This document shows positions 29,301 through 36,057 of a stretch of 64,000 bases of DNA, piece by piece; the first letter of the stretch is position 1, and each line of letters starts with the position of its first letter. The translations under genes were made by a program, and so were the position numbers. Source of the stretch: Acinetobacter genomosp. 15BJ. Lineage in GTDB: Bacteria; Pseudomonadota; Gammaproteobacteria; Pseudomonadales; Moraxellaceae. The notes beneath the pieces are model-generated. The model saw only the letters and a list, made by a program, of their open reading frames with translations, searched no databases and was not told the DNA's origin. The stretch spans positions 629,680 through 693,679 of the forward strand of contig NZ_KE007347.1 of the NCBI RefSeq assembly GCF_000400715.1, written 5' to 3'.

Positions 29301-31784
29301 CATAGCCAGACGAGCTTAGATGCCAATAAGGTCAGTATCAAGAGCAAGGGTGATACCACTTTGAATGGTGCACAGGCAACGGCAAACCGAATTGATGCTG
29401 ATGTTGGTGGAAAGCTAAGTATCCAAAGTCAGCAAGATCGTATCGAGCAAGACATTAAACAAACTGGAGCAGGTGCTCGGGTACAGGCATCTTTAGGTAC
29501 TGCATGGCAGGCATCTGGCAACTATAACAACAGTAAGGCACAAAGTTCTTCAAATAGTGTTAACCAGCAATCAGGTTTGTTTGCTGGAGATGGTGGTTAC
29601 CATGTCAAAGCAGATCAAGTTGATCTCAAAGGTGGTGCAATTGTTTCAACAGCAAGCAAAGACAACAATAACCTGACTGCCAACAGCCTGACCTTTAGCG
29701 ATATTAAAAACCAAAGTCAGTATGATGCGAAAAGTATCAGTTTATCTGGTGGAACAAGCTCTGCGAAAGATGGCAAAGCTGCGAATCCAACCAATAATGA
29801 GAATTGGCGTAACAGTACCAGCTTTAGCCCAAGTCTCCCACAGCATGAGTCGGACAAGGACAGCAGTGTAACCCGAGCTACATTAAGCGAAGGAAATATC
29901 AGTATTGGTGGTAAAAAAACCACGACGACAGAGTTGGGTATCCATAATGATGTCAATACTGCACACCGTACGGTAGAGACTCTGCCAAACTTGCAAGAGA
30001 TATTGGACAAGCAAAAGACAGTAGCCGATGCGACCTCGACTATTGCGGCAGCAACACGTACTTATAACCAAAACCAGCAAAAACAGGCAGAGGCTGAAAA
30101 AGCAGCGCATAAACAACAAGTGCTGTCACAAATCGGGCAGAGCAGTGAGGCACTGGAATACTACCAAAATCTTGATCCAGTTAAACAGGAAGAATATTTA
30201 CGTCAATATTCCCCTGAATACGCTAAAGCGAGTCAATCCAATCAAGATTGGGGCATGGGCGGTAATAAGAGTCGAGCGGTGAATGCGGTCACGATGGCAG
30301 TGACAGGTGCATTGGGTGGACAAACGGATATGCAGGTTGTAGCGAATACACTTGCACCTTATGTTGCACAGGGAATCGGGCAGCAGTTTGGACATGGTGA
30401 AGACAAGAACAAAGCGGCTCAACTGGTCAGCCATGCGATTTTAGGTGCAACGCTTGCTTATGTGAATGGGGGAAATCCAGCAGCAGGCGGCAGTGCAGCG
30501 GTTGCAAGTGAAGCAGCAGCAGACTATTTAACAAACCAGTATAAGGATAATCCTGCTTATCAAAATGAGAAGGGCGAATTTATACCAAATCTGTTATCCG
30601 AAGATGTGAAGACACAAATTCGAGATTTGACTGCAGCCATTGGAGCAGTGGTTGGGGGAACAGTTGGAGATTCGGCATTTGAAGCGCAGATCTCTGGTGT
30701 GGTTGCTCAGAATACAGTGGAAAATAATAAAACCTCTGTTAAACAGGATATTAAACATGCTTTAACCTGTTGGGGAGCGGAATGCCGTCAGCAATATAAA
30801 GACTTAGATGTCGCGCAGAAAGCAGCCTATCAGAAAGGTAAGGATCAAGCGGTCACTAAGTTTGTTAATGATTTGAAGAATTTACCTAATGTACCAAAAG
30901 AGCTTTATGATGCTCTGAAGAATGATCCACGAGGTACAGCGAAGGCAATCTATGAAGGGGTAAAACAAATCCCAGCCGACATCATAGACACAGGCAAAAC
31001 AATAGCTACTGTCAATACAGTAGGTGATACTCCAGCCGAATTTGAAAAATTGGGTGAAGCTGATATGGCACTTTCACTTAATGCCTTAACAGGCTTGATA
31101 AGTGCGGGATCAGTTACAGTAGTGAAGAAAGGTGGAAAGGTTGTTATTGAAGCTGCAAAAAAAGTTAAGTTGAAAGCAGATTTTGATCAGAATTTGAATG
31201 TTCAGGTGAATGGTATATCTGGAAATAGAGCGGTATCTGATTCCAATACTTCTATAATTGATGAGGAAAAAGCTGCTTTAGAGCGAATAAAGACGAATGC
31301 TAAAGGAGTAGATTTATCAATTAAACAAAATGATACCGTTATTAATCAGCAGGCAAGTAAGCGAGTTGGTCAAGTAACAGCTCCAATTGATTTTGATGGG
31401 CATATTTTAAATGCAGAAATTAAGAAAAATGGTAATGTTGTTGGTGGACACTCTACTGCTAGTGGTAATATTAAAATTCTACAACCTATAGGGAAACCTG
31501 ATAAAAATGGAGTATATGAGGCTAAGATAGCTGTTGCTGATCCTAATAAAAATGGACAGTATTTGCCTAAAACAAATAATCAAGGAAGGTCTACAATGTT
31601 TCCTGAGTCTTGGACTACTGATAGATTAAAAGTAGAAGTTGATGGTGCATATAAAAGTAGGATTCAGCATCCAGATCCTCAAAAGGCAGCAAAAGGTATG
31701 TGGTATGGACGAACTCCATCAGGAGTTGCTGTTGAAGGTTACACGCAGCCCAATACAACTGTTTATCCGTTATATGGTAAATGA
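20316..31784 (+). CDS. cdiA: CdiA: contact-dependent growth inhibition exoprotein with EndoU-type toxin
   Basis: A 3822-residue two-partner secretion adhesin/toxin. It begins with an extended signal peptide (NKNRYRVIFSQARGLFIAVAE). The TPS/haemagglutination domain follows with VVIANPSGLVCDGCGVINADR, then a very long series of filamentous-haemagglutinin repeats with LNNQ.G patterns. A pretoxin region ends at VENN (residues 3468-3471). The last ~130 residues fit the bacterial EndoU RNase fold: GHILNAEI with His at 3696, GGHSTASG with His at 3712, GVYEAKI with Tyr near 3734, and FPESWTTDRL. EndoU CDI toxins characterised in other bacteria cleave tRNA; the target here is inferred. The part after VENN is more AT-rich than the repeats. 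Its stop overlaps the first possible immunity start. Confidence 0.93.
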   Translation: MNKNRYRVIFSQARGLFIAVAEIVKSRTKTAGQSGAVATDASMPSSVHTYKKLNPLNFAVISMLGAVVYILPLSSIANTQIITDRSAPNNQQPQILNSANGTVQVNIQTPSAGGVSRNTYTQFDVGQEGAILNNARNNTQTQIGGWVQGNANLARGEAKVILNEVNSSNPSQLRGYLEVAGKSAQVVIANPSGLVCDGCGVINADRFTLTTGQAVMNQGYLESFRVREGQVTIEGKGLNGSLTPFTDIYAQALKVNAGLYAKELNVVLGQNDIQVKDQTAPQYTPNANGSASNSSGFALDVGKLGGMYAGKIFLVGTERGLGVRNAGSISSTESTLKLNANGDLINQGNLVAAKDQIELKAKSIENTGNISSTQNKIQLQATDIKNAGLIASQDEIKLDAQGNINNNQGVINAGRLELTAKNLSNEKGQIEQVGGSKLNITAKTLDNQQGHIGRALQDSSNGSNGSENGNTVPPTVKNPGQNSSAQDASTVEVIQPKDIVPKTFADGVILVENQLNNQSGKISNNNDTALKVADKINNTGGELQLPELKFTGQVFENQGGKLSANQIDIQSTNVNNQKGQLNASQALEIRSQELNNQAGSIQSEQALKIDSKNINNQEGKLLAVNNIDLQAEQLNNQKGVIASTKQDVAIKADQLDNSAGQILGQQLTIESQQINNQSGSLQSQKDLNLNASQIDNGSRKDTAGNIIAAKNLKIQSQQLQNTGQIYAGDSAQLKVSQLQQHGQLAAQNQVKVQAEQIQSNADSVWAAGLSPDGKLNNDAATLEISAEQAQIAGKLLAGTQVSINASSRADLNGSEVQAKNIKVETSELTTRQAKLLAEQQLSLKATDSIDNHDGQYSAVDIQLNTSNLNNNKGLIQHTGKNDLVLDIAQKIDNDAGQIISNAANTTIKTQNLSSVAGAILHAGDQQIKITAQDLHAQDGKIQSNGNMQLELGSANLDRATTSAKNIELRADSLSHQKGQMLQSAEDGSLQLTVNKELNNREGEISAAGNSSIKVHSLNNQSGKVLSNGSVALSVTDLNNEQGTLYSKDQLGLNASGQVNNQSGLIIAKQAEIKAQALDNSSGRIRAEQGALGLTVQQQLQNQAGEIYAADTIHLKAQQFGNQKGLIQSKNNINLTADRVDNQSGTIYAATDMTVLTQAELNNQQGILAAKNQLDIRSGTLNNQSGIIRAEQGDTQLQAQGHVQNNSGEISAAKTLNVVAQGLDNQAGQMLAQEQLHVDTQQQNLENANGRILSQQVDLKTGALNNKAGLIQAESTLQIDTQNHDLINQDSGDKGGILSQGTLQLNNIQQLHNQRGLIASAGKTTIQAQQFENQSGQVSSQTDLLIEQKNSAGVLNNQGQIQALKNVQINVDQVNNSGSASHIVAGDQLAIQAQRIDNRDNNVKDVIGGLDAKNIQLNAQELNNQVGAIRASDTANLTIQSQLNNQQGSISSLGQLNIGQAEQSLNIDNTAGELLAQQQLNIQANELINQGKIISLGDAEISLKQNYTQHKDSELKANGSMKLSSEKDIINQSEISAGKQLHLNAQNILNQKDASINSAEMHLIAQNKVHNQGLINAGLTHIQAQQLHNDGARIYGDHVAIQAQTLDNKSNLDGVGAVIASRGDMHLGIGTLNNQAGGAVNAVSKDNAWILSMGQLKIGGSLDDKYQAQGTADLINNRSATIESQGDMQLDAKRIENINENFEVKDAAILESSVKVHGYEDNRHPGIDVSEDIVEFQKQGNFLWMLLKDGRRLRTYNIFEYDKETYVPEVISSTPGQIISGGNMLINAEHVLNDQSQILAAKTLTVEGTSIENKAYTANKTTKFKNPIRWFYDSGRKTQIGFNPADETEPFVLSGLYGGDQVIGTPTHQIKAVELTQAETDIQASQQAGKVELQQQQTEQKQIDAKSGQPVNQDNQNGSNNVDAAKQLDASQQNLGQTDTSTGYEVRTVQQKSIRLPSNALFIQTKDSQAGFLVETDPAFSNYKKWLSSDHMLNALGLDPAKQQKRLGDGYYEQRLVQDQIAQLTGRRFLSGYGNDEEQYKALMNNGLTFAKQFNLTPGIALTSAQIAQLTSDIVWLEEKTILLPDGSTTKALVPQVYVKSQVGDLKGDGTLIAAEQVQLDMQGDVLNSATIAGREALKINANSINQLNGRLEANRIGISTKQDLNNIGSQIVAKDALSMDIGGNFNHSSTLTSNSNKAGQNEFGFTKIDRKAGIYVGNGQNTDALQNTLNIRVGGNTSLKAADMINSNGSSVIQTQGNVSLDTLQTERVTNSYTNKKNFDFGTQKQDVGNQIQSKGDLTLTGKNIDITGSRLSSEQGKTLVSASEDLTIKEGRKSSSYEHADETKKKGFLSKKTTQNYIKDVSNEAVASTVDGKQVILDAKNIKIQGSEVVSDELTQIQAKENIEIKAADNSYLNIHNTQTKKSGLSGSLSGGVASIGYGKSSLNTQQNNQSTGIIQSVIGSIKGDTNIIAAQDLTAEAAIIQSGKDINLVGENVNLNAASIRTENKSASQSKQSGISVGVTYSPLEAARSSYKESTANNQFSNSAVGQVMAQGEAVRKAVMAAATPIVVSGGKQRTQQSSNYSSTQVVVTEVAAKGNLNIIAKAGDINSQGAKISAEGDALLHARDDILLGTTQQQQTQSANSQRSGISIDNREWTAPAGTYKDKNKGNGNIVQSLGTQVSVGGKSTLQTEKGDINIIGSTVVSQGDNTINAARDINIQSSQNSQSQQESQSSKGIGNAQISDTEKFYGYMKSQNNSQSQAVEQQRSQVGSLDGNVNIQAGNKYTQQVADVLAGKDINIKAKDIAILEDKNTGHSSQSSKDLKVGQFSRVSSPILDVINAGDQAINSKADQRTQALQGAAAVAQGYQSYSDLQGGAIAKAETGIGFKTSKSEQNSQYANSQQNLLNAGGNINLTSTEGNIHLQNTQVKAKDTINLDSAQHILLESGQSQQKAEGKNSNAGLSVGVGASVGAQTGVYIYGEAGYGKGSNHSDNNIHSQTSLDANKVSIKSKGDTTLNGAQATANRIDADVGGKLSIQSQQDRIEQDIKQTGAGARVQASLGTAWQASGNYNNSKAQSSSNSVNQQSGLFAGDGGYHVKADQVDLKGGAIVSTASKDNNNLTANSLTFSDIKNQSQYDAKSISLSGGTSSAKDGKAANPTNNENWRNSTSFSPSLPQHESDKDSSVTRATLSEGNISIGGKKTTTTELGIHNDVNTAHRTVETLPNLQEILDKQKTVADATSTIAAATRTYNQNQQKQAEAEKAAHKQQVLSQIGQSSEALEYYQNLDPVKQEEYLRQYSPEYAKASQSNQDWGMGGNKSRAVNAVTMAVTGALGGQTDMQVVANTLAPYVAQGIGQQFGHGEDKNKAAQLVSHAILGATLAYVNGGNPAAGGSAAVASEAAADYLTNQYKDNPAYQNEKGEFIPNLLSEDVKTQIRDLTAAIGAVVGGTVGDSAFEAQISGVVAQNTVENNKTSVKQDIKHALTCWGAECRQQYKDLDVAQKAAYQKGKDQAVTKFVNDLKNLPNVPKELYDALKNDPRGTAKAIYEGVKQIPADIIDTGKTIATVNTVGDTPAEFEKLGEADMALSLNALTGLISAGSVTVVKKGGKVVIEAAKKVKLKADFDQNLNVQVNGISGNRAVSDSNTSIIDEEKAALERIKTNAKGVDLSIKQNDTVINQQASKRVGQVTAPIDFDGHILNAEIKKNGNVVGGHSTASGNIKILQPIGKPDKNGVYEAKIAVADPNKNGQYLPKTNNQGRSTMFPESWTTDRLKVEVDGAYKSRIQHPDPQKAAKGMWYGRTPSGVAVEGYTQPNTTVYPLYGK
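21300..25400 (+). repeat. Degenerate filamentous-haemagglutinin repeats within cdiA
   Basis: The protein frame repeats a unit of roughly 20 residues built on LNNQ-x-G-x-I-x(2-8)-L-x-I/L, with many variants. It encodes the beta-helical shaft. DNA-level identity between units is only partial, with frequent AATAACCA(A/G) blocks, so these are old repeats rather than recent duplications. Confidence 0.75.
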
Positions 31785-31792
31785 GGTTTAAT

Positions 31793-32176
31793 ATGAGTTT
31801 AATATTTTATTATATAAAATACCCTGAATTAATAGATTTAATTGCTACAATAAAATCTGATGGTTTCGGAGGAGAGGAGGAGGAAATTATTGCTTCCTAT
31901 TTGATTGATAACGGTGGTTCATCATTGGAGTCATATATTGACTTACTAGAAGAAAATGTTTTTAAATTGGAAAGTTTATCAATTATTAATGCCGATATTA
32001 GTAGTAATTCTTATGGGGCTGAAATTTTTGGTAATATAGTAAAAATTTATTGTTTTTATGATGAAGAGAAAGAGTATGAAGTTAATAGGTTAGATTTATT
32101 AAAAATAACGAGGGGTTGGCTGGATTTTGTACAAAAGAAACCTATTGAAAATTATAAAGAAAAACATTATTTATAA
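31793..32176 (+). CDS. cdiI: Probable CdiI immunity protein for the EndoU-type CdiA toxin
   Basis: A 127-residue acidic cytoplasmic protein directly after cdiA. The ATG at 31793 has a GAGG ribosome-binding site 6 nt away. An in-frame ATG at 31781 overlaps the cdiA stop but lacks a site of its own. I recognise no family. The role is inferred from position, small size, acidity and low GC, as expected for a toxin-neutralising CdiI. It should bind the EndoU domain and protect the producer and its siblings. Confidence 0.8.
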   Translation: MSLIFYYIKYPELIDLIATIKSDGFGGEEEEIIASYLIDNGGSSLESYIDLLEENVFKLESLSIINADISSNSYGAEIFGNIVKIYCFYDEEKEYEVNRLDLLKITRGWLDFVQKKPIENYKEKHYL

Positions 32177-32193
32177 AATTTTGATTAATATAA

Positions 32194-32373
32194 GAAATAT
32201 TTGATTATGTGGGTGGTTTTAAACCTGACTTTAGTAATATAGGTAAACGTGATATTCGCCAAACAAATTTAGGTAAATTAGGAGATGAGGGGGATGTAGG
32301 TGGGCATGCCAAAGCCTGTTCTTTAGGAGGGACATGTGATCGAGAGGCAATTGTTCCAAGGAATTATAAATAA
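32194..32373 (+). pseudogene. Orphan CdiA C-terminal toxin remnant (HNH/NucA-like nuclease end)
   Basis: A 59-codon frame without a proper start. It reads VGGFKPDFSNIGKRDIRQ, then LGDEGDVGGHAKACSLGG and TCDREAIVPRNYK, then stop. The GGH and DRE-x-IVP pattern recalls the end of DNA/RNA non-specific endonuclease toxins found at CdiA C-termini. The N-terminal part of the toxin and the VENN region are missing, so this is a displaced fragment. Its stop is followed at once by the ATG of the next gene. Confidence 0.65.
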
Positions 32374-32745
32374 ATGTTAAATTTAAATTTAGATTTACCT
32401 AATAATATCTATTCAGAAATGATATTAGATTGTGAAAATATTCCTTGTTTAGTTAGAATAAGTGATACTTTTATGATTGATTTTTTTGAAACTGTACCTA
32501 ATGTGTCTGGACAGGTTCTAGAGTGGTCATGGCATGATCTAAATCATAGAGTGCCTGCGGGAACAGGAGGGGAATATTTGTATTATAAGAGAAGTTTAAT
32601 CACACTAAATCAGATTGCTGAAAAGAAGTTCGCTATTGTTGCATTGAGCATGTTCGTGAATGGTGTTGGATGGTGTTCTGTCATAGAAAATGGTGAATAT
32701 GCGAATCCAAATTCTAGTTTATGGGATGTTGATCCAGATGAATAA
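32374..32745 (+). CDS. Probable orphan CDI immunity protein
   Basis: A 123-residue acidic protein starting directly after the orphan toxin remnant (TAAATG). No family is recognised. Position, size and low GC match an immunity gene for the lost nuclease toxin. Orphan immunity genes kept downstream of an active CDI module can protect against neighbours that deliver that toxin. The frame is intact, so it may still be expressed from the cdiA transcript. Confidence 0.65.
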   Translation: MLNLNLDLPNNIYSEMILDCENIPCLVRISDTFMIDFFETVPNVSGQVLEWSWHDLNHRVPAGTGGEYLYYKRSLITLNQIAEKKFAIVALSMFVNGVGWCSVIENGEYANPNSSLWDVDPDE

Positions 32746-32874
32746 ACATGTAAGAAGAAAGAAAATCAATTCATTATAGACAAATAATAGCAAAGTTTGA
32801 GCTTAAGTGAGCAAGAGTAAACTTATTTAAATTGTATTAGCTCAAACCTGATCTAACAGTTACTGATATTTGAT

Positions 32875-33183
32875 ATGGCAGTGACAGGTGTATTGGGTGG
32901 ACAAACGGATATGCAGGTTGTAGCAAATACACTTGCGCCTTATGTTGCACATGGAATCGGGCAGCAGTTTGGACATGGTGAAGACAAGAACAAAGCGGCT
33001 CAACTGGTCAGCCATGCGATTTTAGGTGCAGCGGTTGCCGCGACAGGTGGTAATAATGCCTTGAGTGCGGGTATTGCAGCATGTGGTTCTGAGGCCGCAG
33101 CGCCGCTACTTGTCGAGTATTTGTATGGTAAGAAAGCCAAAGATTTGACTGCAAGCCAGAAAAATTACTCTAGCTCAAGCTGA
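32875..33183 (+). pseudogene. Displaced cdiA pretoxin fragment
   Basis: Bases 32875-33032 repeat 30294-30451 of cdiA with only a few substitutions (MAV/MTVTG, GGQTDMQVVANTLAPYVA, then a His-rich segment). It then diverges into a typical CdiA pretoxin continuation (GSEAAAPLLVEYLYGKKAKDLTA) and stops before any VENN motif. It is a 5'-truncated and 3'-truncated leftover of an older cdiA-CT module. The ATG is internal to the original gene. Confidence 0.8.
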
Positions 33184-33398
33184 TAGTCATCTTTGGTGAC
33201 TTTAATTTTAATCTTTTTATACTTTCTTTTATTGGGATTCAAAGCCGAATCAGTGACCTCAGTAGCAAAACTCGAATTTCCCATTAAGTCATAATAGGCT
33301 TTATAACCAATCAAGATCTTTTGCGGTCTACCACTATGCTCATGGCTATAGTTTTCAATCAATTGGGTTAACTGTTCGAAGATCAGAGTATGTGTCAT
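33165..33398 (-). CDS. Small hypothetical protein
   Basis: A 77-residue frame reading MTHTLIFEQLTQLIENYS, with GYKAYYDLMG and a basic end KIKIKVTKDDYQLELE. Amino-acid usage looks genuine and unlike a shadow frame. Its 3' end overlaps the displaced cdiA fragment by 19 bases on the other strand, so it marks the right border of the CDI locus. No family recognised. No clear ribosome-binding site was decisive. Confidence 0.5.
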   Translation of the reverse strand: MTHTLIFEQLTQLIENYSHEHSGRPQKILIGYKAYYDLMGNSSFATEVTDSALNPNKRKYKKIKIKVTKDDYQLELE

Positions 33399-33597
33399 TT
33401 CTAAATAGTCTCTTTAGCCCTTGTAGATCACATGTTTAAGCTAATCGAAATTTGTTAAGGAAATAAGACAGGCAGTCTATTCACAATACATTTATTCGTA
33501 TCAGCTTGAGACCATGGTCTGATTTAGAGATACCGCCAATTATTCTTTAATAGCGACCCTTATTGGCAGAGCCAAGTAGCAATAAAATTACACATAA

Positions 33598-33622
33598 CAT
33601 AATTTAATTATGTATTGCATAA
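33598..33622. promoter_or_regulatory. Probable operator upstream of hppD (shared with the fahA/permease site)
   Basis: It contains CATAATT-T-AATTATG, a perfect 7-1-7 palindrome, followed by TATTGCATAA. In all, 20 of 25 bases match the site at 38728-38752 in the same orientation. It lies about 260 bases before hppD. The rest of the 33399-33871 gap is AT-rich without a convincing gene. The IclR protein encoded at 34996-35775 is the natural candidate to bind both sites. Confidence 0.6.
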
Positions 33623-33871
33623 ATTTAGACTTTCTTGTAGCATGAATTTATAGCTGAGAGCCAAGATCAAGAATCATGATTTCTTCATTTGGCTGACTTA
33701 TGGACGGAAAGGGCTTTAACACGGATGCTTTTACATACTTATAAAAACACCTGTCGCCTTTTCTGATAACGCATGTATAGGTTGATGCTTTTAGATAGCG
33801 ATTAAGCAATTGAAGAATAAGGCCTATACAGAGTATTAAACGGATGAATTTATCTAAATAAGGGAAACTAG

Positions 33872-34927
33872 ATGGACATTTTAGATAACCCATTAGAACT
33901 ATGTGGTTTTGCTTTTATTGAATTTGTTTCGACGGAAAATGGATTAGATCAGATCTTTGAGACCATCGGTTTTTCTAAAGTCGCAAAGCATAAGTCTAAA
34001 AAAGTTTATTTATGGCGTCAGGGTAATATCAACATTATCTTGAACTACCAGCCTGAATCTTATGCTTCATTCTTCTTTAAAGAACATGGTCCTTCAGCAT
34101 GTGCAATGGGTTTCAGAACCCGCGATGCAGCTAAAGCATTTACCAAGGCAGTGGAGCTTGGCGCAGAGCCAATGTATTCACAAGCTGGGCCAATGGAATT
34201 AAACATTCCTGCGATCAAGGGTATTGGTGGTATGCCAATTTTCCTTGTGGATCGTGATATCTATGAAAATGACTTCGTTTTCTTTGATGATGCAGATAGA
34301 AATCCAAAAGGTGCAGGTCTGAATGAAATCGACCATTTAACTCATAACGTCTATAAAGGACGTATGGAGTATTGGGCGAACTTCTACGAAAAAATCTTTA
34401 ACTTCCAAGAAATCCGCTACTTTGACATCAAAGGCGAATACACAGGTTTAACCTCTAAAGCCTTGACTGCACCAGATGGCATGATTCGTATTCCATTGAA
34501 TGAAGATTCAGACAAGGGCAATGGTCAAATTGCAGAGTTCTTGGCAGATTTCAATGGTGAAGGCATTCAGCATATCGCGTTTATTACCGATGACTTGCTT
34601 TCAACATGGGACAAGTTAAAAGGGATTGGCATGCAGTTTATGACAGCACCGCCTGAAACCTATTATGAAATGTTGAAAGAGCGTTTACCTAATCATGGTG
34701 AGCCAACGGAAGAATTGCAAAAACGCGGTATCTTGTTGGACGGCAATACCAAAGATGGTCAGAAAAAACTGTTGTTGCAGATTTTCTCGCAAAACATGCT
34801 TGGGCCTGTATTCTTTGAATTTATTCAACGTAAAGATGATGATGGTTTTGGTGAAGGGAACTTCAAGGCATTGTTTGAATCAATTGAACGTGACCAGATC
34901 CGCCGTGGTGTACTAGAAGCAAAATAA
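33872..34927 (+). CDS. hppD: 4-hydroxyphenylpyruvate dioxygenase
   Basis: A 351-residue Fe(II) dioxygenase that converts 4-hydroxyphenylpyruvate to homogentisate with CO2 release, in the cytoplasm. It has two VOC-type halves. The iron triad is visible as His155 (DHLTHNV), His234 (GIQHIAF) and Glu317 (FFEFIQR), and the C-terminal [14 protein letters not shown] segment caps the site. AAGGGA precedes the ATG. It is the first enzyme of the tyrosine block; maiA and fahA, for the later steps, are on the opposite strand beyond the IclR gene. Confidence 0.96.
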   Translation: MDILDNPLELCGFAFIEFVSTENGLDQIFETIGFSKVAKHKSKKVYLWRQGNINIILNYQPESYASFFFKEHGPSACAMGFRTRDAAKAFTKAVELGAEPMYSQAGPMELNIPAIKGIGGMPIFLVDRDIYENDFVFFDDADRNPKGAGLNEIDHLTHNVYKGRMEYWANFYEKIFNFQEIRYFDIKGEYTGLTSKALTAPDGMIRIPLNEDSDKGNGQIAEFLADFNGEGIQHIAFITDDLLSTWDKLKGIGMQFMTAPPETYYEMLKERLPNHGEPTEELQKRGILLDGNTKDGQKKLLLQIFSQNMLGPVFFEFIQRKDDDGFGEGNFKALFESIERDQIRRGVLEAK

Positions 34928-34944
34928 TTCAGCTTAAAGCTTGA

Positions 34945-34985
34945 AATAAAAAAGCCAAGAAGTTCGCTTCTTGGCTTTTTTATAT
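34945..34985. terminator. Bidirectional intrinsic terminator
   Basis: AAAAAAGCCAAGAAG-TTCG-CTTCTTGGCTTTTTT is a strong stem with a UUCG-type loop between the convergent hppD and iclR genes. Confidence 0.92.
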
Positions 34986-34995
34986 GGATGAAACA

Positions 34996-35775
34996 TTAAC
35001 GGGTTTGAATATATTGATTGATTGCTGCAACTTCACGTTTAAACAGTTCTAAGTTTTCGCTGCCTTCATGAACCGAGAAAAACATTTCACTGTCCAATGC
35101 CACAATACAAAACTCCATTGAATGATGCGCATTAAAGATCGGTAGACCCACGGCATTAATCCCGACCAGAAGATCACCTTGTGCAATCGACATACCGTGT
35201 TGCAGGACGTTTTCTTTGAGTAATAGAAACTCATCCCAATCTGTGGGTTTAATCGGGTAATGGTTATGTGCTGCTTTTTCCCATTCCGCTTGCATGAGTG
35301 GTTTGATCATTGCTTCGGGCATATAAGAAGCGAACACACGACCCGCTGCGGAATTGACCAACGGCATGATTGAACCGACTTTAGTCACAATCGAAATCGG
35401 ATGGTTGGATTCAATCGATTGAACCACTAAAGGTCCTTTAGGCGACCATTTGCTGATTTGAATACCACAGCCAATCTTGTTTTGTAATTCATAAATTAGG
35501 TGCTGAACCAGCTGTAATACATCGGTATGTTGGATACAGTTCAGGCCTAAACGCCATGCTTGATCACCTAAAGCATACTGGCCATCGGTGAGTTGCTTGG
35601 CGTAATTCATGCGAATCAGACTGACCAGATAGCGGTGTACCTTGGCTGGGTGCATATCCAGCTTGCTGGATAGATCTTTTAATATAATGGGCTTGTTATG
35701 TTCTAAAAGGGCATTCAGTACGGCTAAACCGACCTCAAGTGATTGAACCCCACCAGATAACTTTTCTTCAATCAT
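34996..35775 (-). CDS. IclR-family regulator of the tyrosine catabolic block
   Basis: A 259-residue IclR protein. The winged helix (GGVQSLEVGLAVLNALLEH, then LDMHPAKVHRYLVSLIRMNY) precedes the effector domain (the PLVVQSIESNHPISIVTKVG region, NSAAGRVFASYMPE, and INAVGLPIFNAHHSMEFCIVALD). Located between hppD and the maiA/fahA operon, it probably senses homogentisate or a related acid and controls both flanks through the AT-rich sites at 33598 and 38728. AAGGG precedes the start. The effector is inferred. Confidence 0.9.
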   Translation of the reverse strand: MIEEKLSGGVQSLEVGLAVLNALLEHNKPIILKDLSSKLDMHPAKVHRYLVSLIRMNYAKQLTDGQYALGDQAWRLGLNCIQHTDVLQLVQHLIYELQNKIGCGIQISKWSPKGPLVVQSIESNHPISIVTKVGSIMPLVNSAAGRVFASYMPEAMIKPLMQAEWEKAAHNHYPIKPTDWDEFLLLKENVLQHGMSIAQGDLLVGINAVGLPIFNAHHSMEFCIVALDSEMFFSVHEGSENLELFKREVAAINQYIQTR

Positions 35776-36005
35776 TCAATAACCCTTAAGCTGCGTGCTT
35801 TCACGCCGTATTTGTTGCTGTCAATCATGGATAATTTACATCCAGCACATAATGCCTGAGCAGTTTGCAAAATAGAAATCATCTTTTTAAATGAATCAAA
35901 TCGGTGAATTGCATAAGCATACAATTGTTTTTAGAGAGATTGCACGCTATTTTGCTGAGCCTACTATGCCTTAAAAACATACAGAATGCTTTAAATTTAG
36001 ACAAT

Positions 36006-36040
36006 AAAAAAGGCATTAGCATTTTACAACGCTAATGCCA
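36006..36040 (-). terminator. Intrinsic terminator of the fahA-maiA-VOC operon
   Basis: Stem GGCATTAGC / GCTAATGCC with a 10-nt loop. On the minus strand it is followed by a T-run. It is placed 18 bases after the VOC gene stop. Confidence 0.85.
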
Positions 36041-36057
36041 ATTTCATTGAACTGGAT

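Noticed and set aside
20316..31784. CRISPR-like reading of the cdiA repeats
   Set aside because: The repeats are coding, degenerate and without regular unique spacers, so they are haemagglutinin repeats and not an array.
33648..33893. Minus-strand frame of 81 codons upstream of hppD
   Set aside because: It runs over the hppD start and ribosome-binding site, has no ribosome-binding site of its own, and shows no motif. More likely part of the regulatory region.
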